Assembly: GCA_028583605.1 (NCBI GenBank)
Contig: CM053328.1
Span: 13,691,086 to 13,755,085 of the forward strand
Length of the DNA stretch: 64,000 nt
Reading direction: 5' to 3'
Source: Dastarcus helophoroides
Lineage: Eukaryota > Arthropoda > Insecta > Coleoptera > Bothrideridae
Positions within the stretch are counted from its first letter, which is position 1; each line of letters begins with the position of its first letter. Under the pieces are notes generated by a model, which did not search any database, had not been told where the DNA came from, and saw only the letters and a program-made list of their open reading frames with translations. This document shows positions 1 through 10,910 of the stretch, one piece after another. Both the position numbers and the translations under genes were made by a program.

Positions 1-1718
1 AAGAATTTTAAAATTTAAACCCAGAATTTTCGAGAAAAAACTCGACATTTATGAATAAATTATGAAACTTTTTTTGGCTTTTTTTCTTTTTCATGAATAT
101 CAAATAATAAAAAGTTGAAAAAATGTTTTGAATTAATAAGAAACATTAAAATTTTAATGGAAATCGCACTGAACTCAAGAAGAGCCACATACAGCGCACA
201 GAGCCCTCCTTTGCCTACCCTAAGACTGATATAGAAAAGCGATGTGTCAAAATTTTTGATTATTGAAAGGCTGTTTATGTCACCGTCTTTAATGTACCGC
301 CTGATGCAATTGCCCCTTTTCATCATATCACGGTACCCTAGTTTTTACAGCTTCCTCACAAACTCTACGATTTTTAAGAAACCTTCACAGCTTTAAAAAA
401 TGTTTTTAAATTCTAAGATGTCCTAAATCATATAAGAGACTTATCAAACTTCAAGAAATTTCTAAAGTTCTAAAAAGTCTTCTGAGACAGCTACTATATT
501 TTTGAGAATTCTTCAGAAGGCTTCAAGATATCTGTAATGCTTTTATGTAGTCCTCTAGGTCTGTAAGAATTACTAAATTTTTTTAAAATTAACTCGAAAT
601 CTAAAGATCGTCTAAATTTTTTGAAGGTCTCTAGAAACAACAATGACATTTTCAGGGTTTTACAAATTCATTTGAACGTTTTTAAAATTATCTAAAACTT
701 CTGAAACGTTCTTTGAAGAAGCTTTTAGAGTTGTTTTAGAATGCTTAACAATTTTTACCTAATCTAACAGGTTAAAGATGCTTCTTGAGGTTTTAACAAT
801 TCTCTTGGACTTCTAAAAATTATCTAAAATTTCTAAAAAGTCTCTAAAAAGTTTTAAAAATTTCTTTAAATTGGTAAAAACTATCTAGAATTTTTCGAGT
901 TTTGTTTAAAGAATTTCTAGAGTTGTACGTATCTAGCTACTCCGATAAAATTCTGAAAAGTTTCTAAGCTTCTAAAACACTTTTGCAAGTTATAAATATT
1001 CTTTTAAACTTTTTTAAAAACATAGCCCACATGAAGTCTTTAGGTTTTCTCAAATTATGTATCAAGAAACTTTTGAGAATTTATTTTTCAAAGGTCTTTA
1101 CAGAAAGCTTCCAACCTGTTTAAATAGTTTTCAAATCATTTAATAAACTATGGAATCTTTGAAATAATTTTAAGCTTTAAAAATGTACCAAGAACTCTTT
1201 TTAAGTGAAAGATTTTAGCGATTTGGAAAAAACTTGCTTCTTTACTTTTTTATAGAAATGTTGTTAAAAAAACTTAGGGAGCTCTTAAGAAGCTTCGAAT
1301 TTCTTATAAAGCTTATGGGATATAAATAAATACAGCTCTTGAACTTTGAATACATTTTTAAGACGTAGTGTGTTTGATATTTTTCAAAGTCTCTGGAGAA
1401 TTTTAAATGTCCCGAGAATGTTTATAAATTGATTTACCCTCTAAAAGTGCTATGGATGTTCAATATTCTATTCTTTTTTTGTCAGTTATAAAGGAAGTTT
1501 TTATTACATTTTAAATAGGCCTACAAGCATTGATACTTGCAAAAAGCTTCTGAGCAGTCTAAATATGTAGAAAATTTTCAAAAGTATCTTATGCTTTTAT
1601 AAAACCCTTAAGGCTTTCAGAATGATCCTGGAGTCTTTAAAAATTTACATAAACTTTTAACAATCTTCTTAACTGTTTAAAAGTATACTTTAAACATAAT
1701 TTCTAAAACATTCCTTAC
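1..1718. other. AT-rich degenerate quasi-repeat, no gene seen
   Basis: No splice-bounded or family-like coding sequence is visible. From about 350 to 1700 the sequence repeats loose variants of words such as TTTTGAGAATTCTTCAGAAG and TCTAAAAAGT, a degenerate low-complexity repeat like the one filling the receptor intron at 3.9-6.8 kb. The short minus-strand frame at 60-326 has no recognisable domain. Confidence 0.6.
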
Positions 1719-1726
1719 CTTCTAAG

Positions 1727-2611
1727 TAGAGACCGGATTTAGGACACAATCAAATAAGGAAAAAAGGTGAGAAATATCTGAAATTAGGAAAAAATAAACA
1801 ACGAACAAAGAACCAAATAGGCAAAATATGATAAAAAAGGCATTAAAAAGTCGAAATCCAATTAACAAGATCAAAACTTATTGACCATTTTGAATATTGC
1901 TTTTTCCCCCAACTACAAATTAAATGTCTCTCAATATTTTTCATTGTAACATTGGGCCTCTCCATGGTAATAAATCTGCATTATTTAAAAAGTTTGTTTA
2001 AATAACGTCATTCTCATTCGGTAACGAGCTGTTGATTTCATCAGCATTAGCGTGAATGTAGCCAAAGTCTGTAATTTCTTAAAAAAATAGATAATTTGAA
2101 AGAATGTACATCTTTTTAAATAGTACCTAATTTCGGGGAAAAATAATGCACCAAATAATGTCTAACGTACTCCTAGTTTTTCCCCCTTCAGGGGAAACTA
2201 TCTTGTCTAGGTATTTTTGCAATAAAAGAACTACAAAAATTGGAACTATTAAAAATGTTTACACATTTTTTAAAAGAGCTTGCCTGATAGATTTGTTTTT
2301 ATTTATTTATTATTATTTTTTTGATTAACGACGAATGTCACGTTGCATAACATGAGATTTTTTTGCATTTACGCCACCACCCTTATTTTATCAAGTACAT
2401 GTTTCTGCGTAAATTCTTCAGAGGTGTAAATATTCTTGGAAAACCCCATAGAAAAGGTTAAATAGGCACGATTTTTTTTAAATAGGGCCGAGCCGAATCA
2501 TATATTAAAATGGCAAAAAAAGCGAAATTGAAATTAAGGCAATAACGCATGAAAAAAGCCAAAAAAGGTGAAAGATAGGATCATAGGATTTTACCTAAAA
2601 TCCGGCCTCTA
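1727..2611. mobile_element. hAT-like non-autonomous TIR element
   Basis: The left end reads TAGAGACCGGATTTAGG and the right end, reversed, reads TAGAGGCCGGATTTTAGG, giving imperfect terminal inverted repeats of about 17 bp. The flanks are CTTCTAAG (1719-1726) and CTTATGAG (2612-2619), an 8-bp target duplication matching at 6 of 8 positions. An 8-bp duplication and a TAGAG end are typical of the hAT superfamily. The ends resemble those of the larger element at 31831-37149, so this is probably a short relative. No transposase is visible inside. Confidence 0.55.
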
Positions 2612-3045
2612 CTTATGAGAAACACTTAGGGCTTTTCAAAAAATGATGTTTGCAAGGCAATGTCTGATCATATTACACCTAACAATAATCAAAAGTAGTT
2701 TTCAACACATTAAACAGTCAGTTTTTTATTACTTTGCTTATTTACGTATTAAAAAAACAAAAAATAGTTTCCCAACGAATTTCGAATTGTATGTGATATT
2801 ATCCAGCAATAATTAAGCGAAAATGACACACTCTGTTTGCAATTGATAACGAACGCGATGTTTACCCTCGCAAATAAACCAAATAAAAAAATAATTTTCA
2901 CAAGAGCCTTATCCATCAAATTATAACAACTGTTTATTGGTATCCCATATGGCGATGTTGCGGTTGAAATGTAGACAAGTTTCCGCAGATGTTACGCTTG
3001 TTATTGCAACTTCGACAGATTAAAAAATAATTAGCCATCGTAAAA

Positions 3046-3090
3046 ATGCTTTTGCATGGCGTTTCAGTACTTTGCCATACGCTGAAAAGT
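3046..3090 (+). CDS. candidate first coding exon of the GPCR
   Basis: An ATG at 3046 opens 15 codons that end at a GTAATG donor. The phase (0) fits the strong acceptor at 3207 across a 117-nt intron. A second candidate ATG at 3110 would end at a GTAAAA donor at 3179, but that leaves a 29-nt intron, too short for an insect spliceosomal intron. The receptor N-terminus is therefore uncertain. Confidence 0.25.
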
Positions 3091-3207
3091 GTAATGATTG
3101 TTCGCAAAGATGATTAAAGGGAAGGATTACTCTGGGGATATACCAGGAAATATTACAGTGCGTCACTGTTTCAGAAAGGTAAAATTTTCTAACGTCTCTG
3201 ATTTTAG

Positions 3208-3353
3208 ATAGATAATAACACGGTGGTCCAGTTTTTATCCGATTGCATAGTTTTGGACGACTCCGATAGAAAGACTTTCATGATCATTTACATCATAATC
3301 TTCATTATATCAACCTATTTGAACGTAGCAGCGATTTTTTCCATAATCAGAAG
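3208..3353 (+). CDS. GPCR exon: N-terminal tail and TM1
   Basis: A CTAAC branch-point-like word and a pyrimidine-rich tract lead to the acceptor at 3206-3207. The exon opens IDNNTVVQFLSD and continues into a hydrophobic TM1 (TFMIIYIIIFIISTYLNVAA). It ends in phase 2 at a GTAATA donor, followed by a 54-nt intron. Confidence 0.75.
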
Positions 3354-6300
3354 GTAATAAACAGAATTTTCGAAAAAATTTCCCAACTAATACGTTTTCC
3401 TTTTAAGGAAATTACGCCTCTTCCAAAAGACCTGCATTATCTCCTTAGCTTTATCTGACCTTGTTACGACGTGGTCAGTGTCCACTAACAACCTGGAAAC
3501 CTTCTCCCATCCCGTTGATCAACTGGGTGAGTTTCGGGTACTTATCTCAGATCAAAATTTGATTGTTGTGCTTTCAGACTTTGGGGGATTTCTTGTGTTC
3601 TTTCATTCCATTTTGTCAGTGTTTTCGGGGTAATGGCAAGCAGCGCAGCTTTGCTTCTGATAGCTATGGATCGGTACACCAACGTGGTGAAAGCGTTCAA
3701 TAGAAGATGGAACCCAGCCACGAAATCCTGCATACTAGGAACGGCGGCCATTTGGGTTCTTTGTGCTGGTATGTTATAGCGTTTCTAGCCATGTCCCAAT
3801 TTTATTTCCCTAGTTTGCAAAATGTTTAAATAGTACCACAGGACGAGTTCTGGTTTAATTTAGAATCTCCAACAAAACTTATTTACAGCATTAATAAAAT
3901 ATTTTGCTTTTTGACTGATGTGTCTTCTAAAGAATGTTAAATAACTTTGAATATTTCAAAGCTTCTATAACATTTCAAGGGATTTGAACATCCAAGCAAC
4001 CTGTAGGGAATTCTGACAAACTTCTTGAAAAATTCGCAACATTTTAATTATTCCAAGAGACTTCTAGAAAGCTCCTAAGGATTTCTTTAAAATTTTAAGA
4101 AATTTTATGAAACCTATATATAATTGTGAGAGACTTTTTGAAAATTACAAGCGACTTGTATAAAATTCTAGGAAACTTTTTGAGGATTTCAAATGACTTT
4201 TAGAAAAATCTTTTTGTAGATCCTAAAAATCTTAAAGATCTTAAAATCTTCTTAAATATTTTTAATAATTTTAAAGAAACTAAGTTCTTCTTTTATGTCC
4301 ATGTATGACTAGACCCCCTCAATATTTTGAAAGCCCTTTTAAAAAATTACAGGAACTTCTTAAACCTTTCAAGAGAGTTCTTGGAGATTCCAAGAGACAT
4401 TTTAAACATTCCAATAAATTTGTAGAAAATTTCAAGAGTCTTCTTGAATATTCCCAAGATTTTTTTGGCTATTCATGATTATTTAACATCCCAAGGTCGT
4501 CGTAAACGCTCCAAACAGTTTAAAAATTTTCAATAAATTTCTCAAAAATTCTAAAAAATATTTTGGACATTGCAAAGGACTTACGCAAAATGTTAATAAC
4601 ATTTCTAACAACTTCAAGAGACTTGTAGAAAATTTCAATAAGCTTCTTGAACATTTAAAGTGACCTCTTAAATATTCCAAGAGACTTAAAATTATATGAG
4701 ACTTCTGGAAATTCCAAGTGACTTCTTGAAATGTGCAGAAGAGGCATTGAACATTATAAAAGACTTTTTAAATGTTTCATTTCATTCTTCATATTTCATT
4801 TTAACAGATTTCCAGAAAATTGTAAAAGAACTCCAAAAAGTACAAAAGATTTTCTAAATATTTAAAGAGATTTAGGAAATTCAAAGATATTTCTTAAGTC
4901 TTTTCTGAATATTTTAAAGGTTTTTGTGTAGTGCAAAGTTGCAAAGTATTTTTAAAAGTTTCTAAAAAGTTCTGAAAGATTTCTATAACATTTCAAGAGA
5001 TCACTTAAAATTGAAGAGACTTTTAAAAAATTTTAGGAAATGTATTAAATATTCCAAGATTTTTACTACTACAATAATTTAAAAGAATTTCATATCTTTA
5101 AAGAGACTTTTTGGAAATTCTGAAAGAATTCTATAAAATTTTAACTAAACACTCCAAGAGCCTTTTTGAAAACCATGAGAAGGACTCCAGTGAATTCGAA
5201 CAGATTTTTTGAACATTTTAAGAGACAGAAAAGAATTCGTGTAAACTTTACAAGAGAGTTCTTATACCTACATTCAATACCTTATTAAAATATTCAAGTA
5301 ATTTTTCCACAATTTCAGATATTTTCTTAAAATTCCAAGACACCGTTGAAACATTCCAAGAGATTTTCATAACATTCTGTGGGACCTACATTTCAACATA
5401 TTTCTATAAAACTTCAAAAGATTCTTAAGAATTCCAAATAACTCTTAGAATAATACAAATGAGACATGTTAATCCAAAAAATGTTGGAAAATTTCGAAGC
5501 AGCTTTACAAAATTCAAAGAAGATTATATAGATGATTTCTTGAGAATTCCAAGAAGTTTTAGAGAATTTTAAAATACTTTTCGAACATTTCAAGGGACCT
5601 TTATCTAAAACGACTTCTTGAAAACTGAGAGTAATAATGTACAATGACTTCTAGAACATTCTACAAGATTTGAACTTTCCAAAGGTTGCTGAAAAATTAC
5701 ATAACACTTCTTAAGAATTTCAAATTTGTAATAAACATTCCAAAAGACTTCTTTAAAATACCAAGAAACTTATTCAAAATTTTTGAAATATTTTTGAAGG
5801 CTCCACAATAATTCTCAAGACTAGAAAAATTTCAGTAGGAGTTCCCGAATGTTCAAAGAATTTATTTGAACATTACCTAAAGGGTCCGAAATATTTCTCA
5901 AACATTCCAAGAAACTTCTTGAAATGTGAAGGTGACTTTTTGAACATTACAATATACTTTTATAAAACTTCAAAAAACTTTTATAAAACTTCAAAAAACT
6001 TTAACAAGATTTATAGAAACTTGTATAATATCTTAAGGTTTTTATTAGATTCTAAGGGTGCGTTTAGATTAGAGAATTATTTCATGATAGACATCTCAGA
6101 TATCTGAAACTACATTTCCTTGTCCGTTTACACTATGACACAAATATAGCTGAATGACATTGCTGACACTTTTTGCTGAGATAAAGTTTCGACATAAAAT
6201 GTCTTTGCTGCTTTAAATCATTAATAGGTTTTGTCTAATTAAGTTTTCAAATTACTTATATAGAATAGTATCTCGTTATTATAAGTGATATACAATAGTT

Positions 6301-7670
6301 AATCCCATGAAATATCTCAAGAGAAAGTGGACGATTACAACGTCTGAGATATATGGCTGCAATTTTTCTCGACGTTTTTGTGTCGAGTAATTCATCTGAG
6401 CTGTGTGATTAGTCTCAGATAGCTTCCCTCTGGATGGTTTACACTTGATATATTATTATATCAGAGAGAAATGTACGGAATAAAGTGTCTAATCTAAACG
6501 TACCCTAATAGATTATATAAAAAAAACCACAATCCTTTTGAAGATTCCAATATACTTCTAGAAGAATCCTAATATATTTCGTACTTGTAGGAGACTTATA
6601 GGAGATATTTCAAGAGATTTTCTAAACATTTCAGGAGACTTATATAAAATTTAAAAAACTGCTTGAGATTTCAAGGATCTTTGGGTGATTCTAAAGAATC
6701 TTTAAAATGCCAATAAACTTTTTCAAATTTTCAAGATACTTCTATAAAATTCGAATAAAATGTCTGAACATTCCAAGAGACTTCTATAAAATGTTCAGAC
6801 TATTTTTAGAATATTTCAAGAGTCTTCTTGAAATGGTCAACTAAATATTCGGTTACGTGTCACAAAATATAGAGCTTGTTTTTACATTTTAGCCCTAGTC
6901 ATCCCCAATGTTTGTCAACTACAATATACAACAAGCACTGATTTTCGACGACATGAGTGTACCACCTACCCTACTGCAAGAAATTCTCTACTTCTGTGTC
7001 CCGCTACCCGACCAAAGGACCAGTCTTATGTCAGCCTACATCAGCATGATAGCAATATTTTTTGCCCCGCTTCTAGCGGTTTTCTTCTGGTTCTACTACA
7101 AAGTTGCCCTCATGGTTTGGCAGCATAGACGACCGCCTTCTGGCGCCAATGATGACAGCGTCGGAGAAAATTCCACTTCAAAAGCTTGTGAGCCTACTGC
7201 CGCCAGCCCAACGAGTAAAAATGAAAGCGCCCAAGTCAAAAGAAAAGTACGAACCTTTAAGATCATAATAGTTTTGATTTTCGCATTTATGGTATGTCGA
7301 TTGCCCTATTGGATTTTCACCGCTATGAAACTTTCACTTCATTTTGATGGCGTTCGGTGTGTGGAGGGTTAATTACTGCATCATTGCTCTCAACATCATT
7401 AGTTGCGTCCTCAATCCGTTGCTTTACACTTACATTAATGTAACCGTGGCTGTCGTTGAGAAAATTTGTAAAATTTTAAGTAGCCTCTTCTGCAGGCTGT
7501 GTTGTTGTTGTTTCTACAATGAATTTGAGGAATACGAGAAAGGAAATCCCTTCACTATAAACATCGTGAAGCAAAAACAAGGTTTCAGAGGAAAGAAAAC
7601 TGAAAAGAAGGCGGAGGAAAGCACGCAAGTGGAGATTTTTCGAAATATGAAAAATAAAGACAAATATTAA
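3208..7670 (+). CDS. class A (rhodopsin-like) G-protein-coupled receptor, spliced
   Basis: This is a seven-transmembrane receptor of the plasma membrane; the ligand is not identifiable from sequence. Four exons are supported: 3208-3353 (TM1), 3408-3526 (TM2, with LALSDL), 3578-3768 (TM3 with AMDRYTNV, start of TM4) and 6893-7670 (end of TM4 to C-terminus). Family hallmarks are the DRY box, the TM7 motif NPLLYTYI (NPxxY) and a cysteine cluster after TM7 (CRLCCCCF), a likely palmitoylation site. TM6 reads FMVCRLPYWIF, with Arg where most class A receptors have Trp in CWxP. The reading frame breaks at least twice in the last exon (near 6907 and 7343), and the phase does not match across the 3527-3577 intron. 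I read this as an expressed-type receptor with sequence errors, but a recent pseudogene is possible. Orphan class A subfamily; no closer name can be defended. Confidence 0.85.
3408..3526 (+). CDS. GPCR exon: intracellular loop 1 and TM2
   Basis: The exon joins exon TM1 in phase (AG|G = Arg) and encodes RKLRLFQKTCIISLALSDLV, where LALSDL is the classical TM2 LAxxDL motif. It ends at a consensus GTGAGT donor in phase 1. The next exon needs phase 2, so either a weak donor at 3531 (GTTTCG) is used or one base is missing or extra here. Confidence 0.7.
3578..3768 (+). CDS. GPCR exon: TM3, DRY box, start of TM4
   Basis: The acceptor TTTCAG lies at 3572-3577. The frame reads LWGISCVLSFHFVSVFGVMA, then a hydrophobic stretch into AMDRYTNVVKAFNRRW and the start of TM4 (CILGTAAIWVLCA). 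The DRY box is intact. The exon ends in phase 1 at a GTATGT donor before a 3.1-kb intron. Confidence 0.8.
3769..6892 (+). other. GPCR intron of 3.1 kb
   Basis: The intron runs from the GTATGT donor to TTTTAG at 6887-6892. It is filled with a degenerate repeat built on variants of TTCCAAGAGACTTCTTGAAA, and it carries the MITE at 6056-6505. Open frames at 4483-4680, 5414-5644 and 5919-6107 are products of that repeat, with no family resemblance. Confidence 0.7.
6056..6505. mobile_element. PIF/Harbinger-type MITE, copy 1 (450 bp)
   Basis: The left end is GGGTGCGTTTAGATTAGA and the right end is its near-perfect reverse complement (TCTAATCTAAACGTACCC). TAA flanks it on both sides (6053-6055 and 6506-6508), a 3-bp duplication as in PIF/Harbinger elements. 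No coding capacity is visible. A shorter copy sits at 27315-27505. Confidence 0.75.
6893..7670 (+). CDS. GPCR last exon: end of TM4 to C-terminus
   Basis: The exon starts in phase after the acceptor at 6891-6892 and completes TM4 (ALVIP). The frame then shifts by +1 at about 6907. TM5 follows (MIAIFFAPLLAVFFWFYYKV), a long loop 3 rich in Ser, Thr, Lys and Arg, and TM6 (VLIFAFMVCRLPYWIF). A second +1 shift at about 7343 leads into TM7 (NYCIIALNIISCVLNPLLY). After TM7 come a cysteine cluster and a Lys/Glu-rich tail ending KNKDKY at a TAA. Both shifts are resolved by removing one base each, so each looks like a single-base insertion. Confidence 0.85.
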
Positions 7671-9941
7671 GCCCAAAAAAAAAAGTTGAATCCGCTTATG
7701 TAAAGTTCAAGCAGAAAAGCAGATGGGAATAATTTGTGATTAAAGTAATTTTACAGAGTGTTCGTTATTTTATATTCCTACATATTTTTGTGGTGGTGCT
7801 TAAAAATCTTAGCAACTTTTTGTCCGTTTCAGAAATTATTTAATACTTTAGAATTCCGATGGACTTCTTTAAAATTCTGGAAGAAGCTTTCAAACTTTAG
7901 AGTATTTTAAAAATCTAAATGAATTATTAAAATCTTCAGGAATATCTAAAACTTAAATGTGCAGACCGATCTTGCCAGTCTGGTATTTTCAACCCAAATC
8001 TGATAAATGCTCCACTATTGGCAAGTATATTAGTTACTTATATTTTACTTCGTACAAGCGTTGAGTAAAAAATAGAAAGAGGCGAATTCTTACGGAGACT
8101 AGAGTATTCATACCACGTGCCTGAAATACGTAGGGGTGACCAGGGCAAAGAGGACCAGAGGGGCAAAGACGACCTGTCAATTTATTTTTAAATGAATATA
8201 GATTTCAACCTTGCTTATATTGAGATAATAAGCCTTGAATATATACAAGTTTATTACGATGCAATTGAAATCTAATTTCATTAGAATCTAATGAAAATTA
8301 GACTGCAATTGCAAAGTTCACGTAGATGAGGCAAAGCTTGTATCACGGGTTGCATTACAACATCCATAGATACAAACGTCCTCGGCGTGACTTTACTTTC
8401 ATCTAGTTTTGACAAATGACCAATTAAATGTTCTGTAATTAAACAGTTAAACGTGCTTAAAATTGAAAATATGTACAACCGCAACCATAGACTAGTTTCG
8501 GCCTTCCTTGGCCGCGTCAGCATGGTACGGTGGTTGTATACACTTCCAATTTAAAGCCGTTAGTCAGTCGTATAAGTATCCAAGAGAGCAAATCTCCATT
8601 GGGTGACTTGAATAAAAAACATACCTTGAAAGCCTTTAACATTTAGCAAAAGAGCAACAAAATAGTCGAGATTTGGAACAAATAAAAGAGAGAGTATCAA
8701 ACAAAATCAGGAATTTTTGAATTTAAAATCGAATTTCTTTGAATTAAAACCGAAATATGAAGAAAATATTATTGAAATTAACCTTTAAAAAAATTTGAAA
8801 TTTTCAAAAAATTGTAATTATTTTAAGTACAGTACAACCTTTAGCTAAAAATCGGAAATTAAAAAGCAAACAGTTGAAATTGTCAACTTAGAATTGGAAA
8901 AAATTCCAATTTGGAATAGACAGAAAAAATTATTAGATATATTTGGGCTAAATCTAAAATTTCTAAAAAAGGTTCGAATTCCAAACTTATTAAATCGCTT
9001 TCTTTAAATTTCTACTTTAGTAAAGACAATGTTAGAATAATAAGTAAAAATCTCAAGTTCGGATCGAAATTTATAAAAAGAATCGAGATGCAAAGGTACT
9101 TGTTCGGTTTTTTGAAATGTTTAAAAAAAATTAAAAATTTCAAAATTCTTCTCAAATATCGACAAAAAAATTAAATCAAAAAAAATCGAAAATACAAAGC
9201 TGTTCTTCAGCTTTAGTCTTAAAATTCAACTTGTTCGAGTTTCTGCAGAAAGAAACCCGCTTTTCAAACTTTGTGTGAATAATTTATTTATTTTTCTAAA
9301 ATGTTATGTTAAAATAAATAAATATTTTGATTTGTTTTTAATTTAGGCTGAGATTTAGATATTTCGATTTGTTCTAGAAATTTGATGTTTTAAAGTTAAC
9401 ATATCAAGACAAAAAGTCGAGTATTTTAGTTTAAAGACAAAATTATTTAATTAAGATTATTATGTCAAAAGTAAACTTAAGATGTCCCAAAATTGGAAAA
9501 TTTTTAGTTCCCCTTTTTCTAAACTGACTACTTCAAAATGAAGGATTTTTATGGAAATTTTGTCGTTGGATTCTGAAATTTTAATTTTCTCCTTAAAAAT
9601 TTGAGTTTAGAAGTTGCCATTATGTTTTATTTCCTAGTCTCTACTTTTTCTTTTAAGATTTCTATTTATTTTAGTTAAAAATTTTTAATTTTTGTTTAAA
9701 CTATTTAATTCAATCTTGAAATGTATATTTTAGTTTCAAAATTCCAAGTTAATTTAGAAAGTCTATGTTTTAACTTTGTGTTTTATTTTGAAATATTGAC
9801 AAAAATTATAAATCTCACGCAGCTTCCGTTCCATCATTTGAGTTTTATCAAAATTTCAAGCATAAACTTGTAACTTTCATTGCTTCAAATCCGAAGGTAA
9901 GCTCTAAGTATCGAGAAAAAAAAATCATGATACATCGGGTG
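7671..9941. other. intergenic region
   Basis: The 3' flank of the receptor has an ATTAAA at about 7739 that could serve as a polyadenylation signal. The stretch 8095-8600 has more balanced base composition and an 80-codon minus frame (8281-8523) with no recognisable domain. From 8.7 to 9.9 kb the sequence is AT-rich low-complexity DNA built on AAATTTTGAAAA-like words. Confidence 0.5.
8261..8314. repeat. near-perfect 54-bp hairpin
   Basis: GCAATTGAAATCTAATTTCA pairs with TGAAAATTAGACTGCAATTG, with the intervening TTAGA/TCTAA also paired. The two arms are about 25 nt each with almost no loop. The flanks do not continue the symmetry, so this is an isolated hairpin and not the visible end of a longer fold-back. 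Confidence 0.6.
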
Positions 9942-10910
9942 TAACAGGATCATGGTACACCCCCTTTTTTCTTTATTTATAAAGATAAAATTTTTACATT
10001 TATTACAGTTGATGTGCTTAAAAAATGTCAAATTTTGACATATAAATGACATTTATACTGCTGTCACTTTCGCTAAAACTGACACAAGCTTTTGATATTT
10101 AAATGGAACACCCTGCATATTATTACATTTTTGGAACCTGCACAATTTTCTAAATACAGTGCACGTAAAAAAGTCATTTTTGAAGGATCGAAAATTTCTC
10201 TGCTCCTATTTTATTTTTCAACCTAGAAGGCTATGACTGATTCTAATTAAAAAATCAAATCATGTGGAAGAAGTATTTCATTCTTTGCTCACGTGAGTTA
10301 ACAAAAATAGTTTTTATGTCATAACTTCATTTTCTTAAATGGAACCATATTGGTACTGCGGTATCACCAAAAAGTATAATTAATGGCGAATCTAACCATA
10401 TAGTATTCTCGTGTTTGCTGCGAAATCAATAGAACTGAAGTTACAGACACATAAATTCAAAATATTCTGTTTCCATTTATTTGAAGGTTTATTCAATAAG
10501 AACATTGTGGAATTGTGGAAAACAAATTTAGAAAAAAAGACGCTTCCCAAGTTTTCCTCATTTAATTTTTTTGCAGCGCTAATGTTTCCAGTTAACGTCA
10601 ATACGGATGAGTCATGACCTTCTAGGTTGAAACATAAAATGGGAGCAAAAAAAAAATTCGATCCTTTTAAACTCATTCATTTTGTGTGTATTGTATCCAA
10701 AAAAAAAGTGCGGATTCCAAAAATGTAGTAATATACAGGGTGTTTTATTTAAAAATCAAAAGTTAGTATTAGTTTTAGCGAAAGTGACGGCAGTAGGAAT
10801 GCCAATTTTATGTCAAAATTTGACATTTTACAAATACATCAGTATAGCAACTTTAAAAATTTTATCTTTATTAATAAAGAAAAACTAGAGGGTGTACCAT
10901 GATCCTGTTA
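9942..10910. mobile_element. 969-bp inverted-repeat element with TA flanks
   Basis: The ends are TAACAGGATCATGGTACACC and its exact reverse complement. The arms match imperfectly for about 290 bp (9942-10235 and 10610-10910), including a GACATT/AATGTC-rich part, the stretch GCGAAAGTGACGGCAGTA and CAACCTAGAAGG. TA at each end fits Tc1/mariner-style insertion. The arms also hold ATTTAAATGGAACACCCTG, close to a word in the TIRs of the element at 39926-42565, so it may be a non-autonomous relative. The frames inside it are not real genes. Confidence 0.75.

Noticed and set aside
3110..3178. ATG at 3110 opening a 23-codon first exon of the receptor
   Set aside because: It would require a 29-nt intron (3179-3207), below the workable size for insect splicing.
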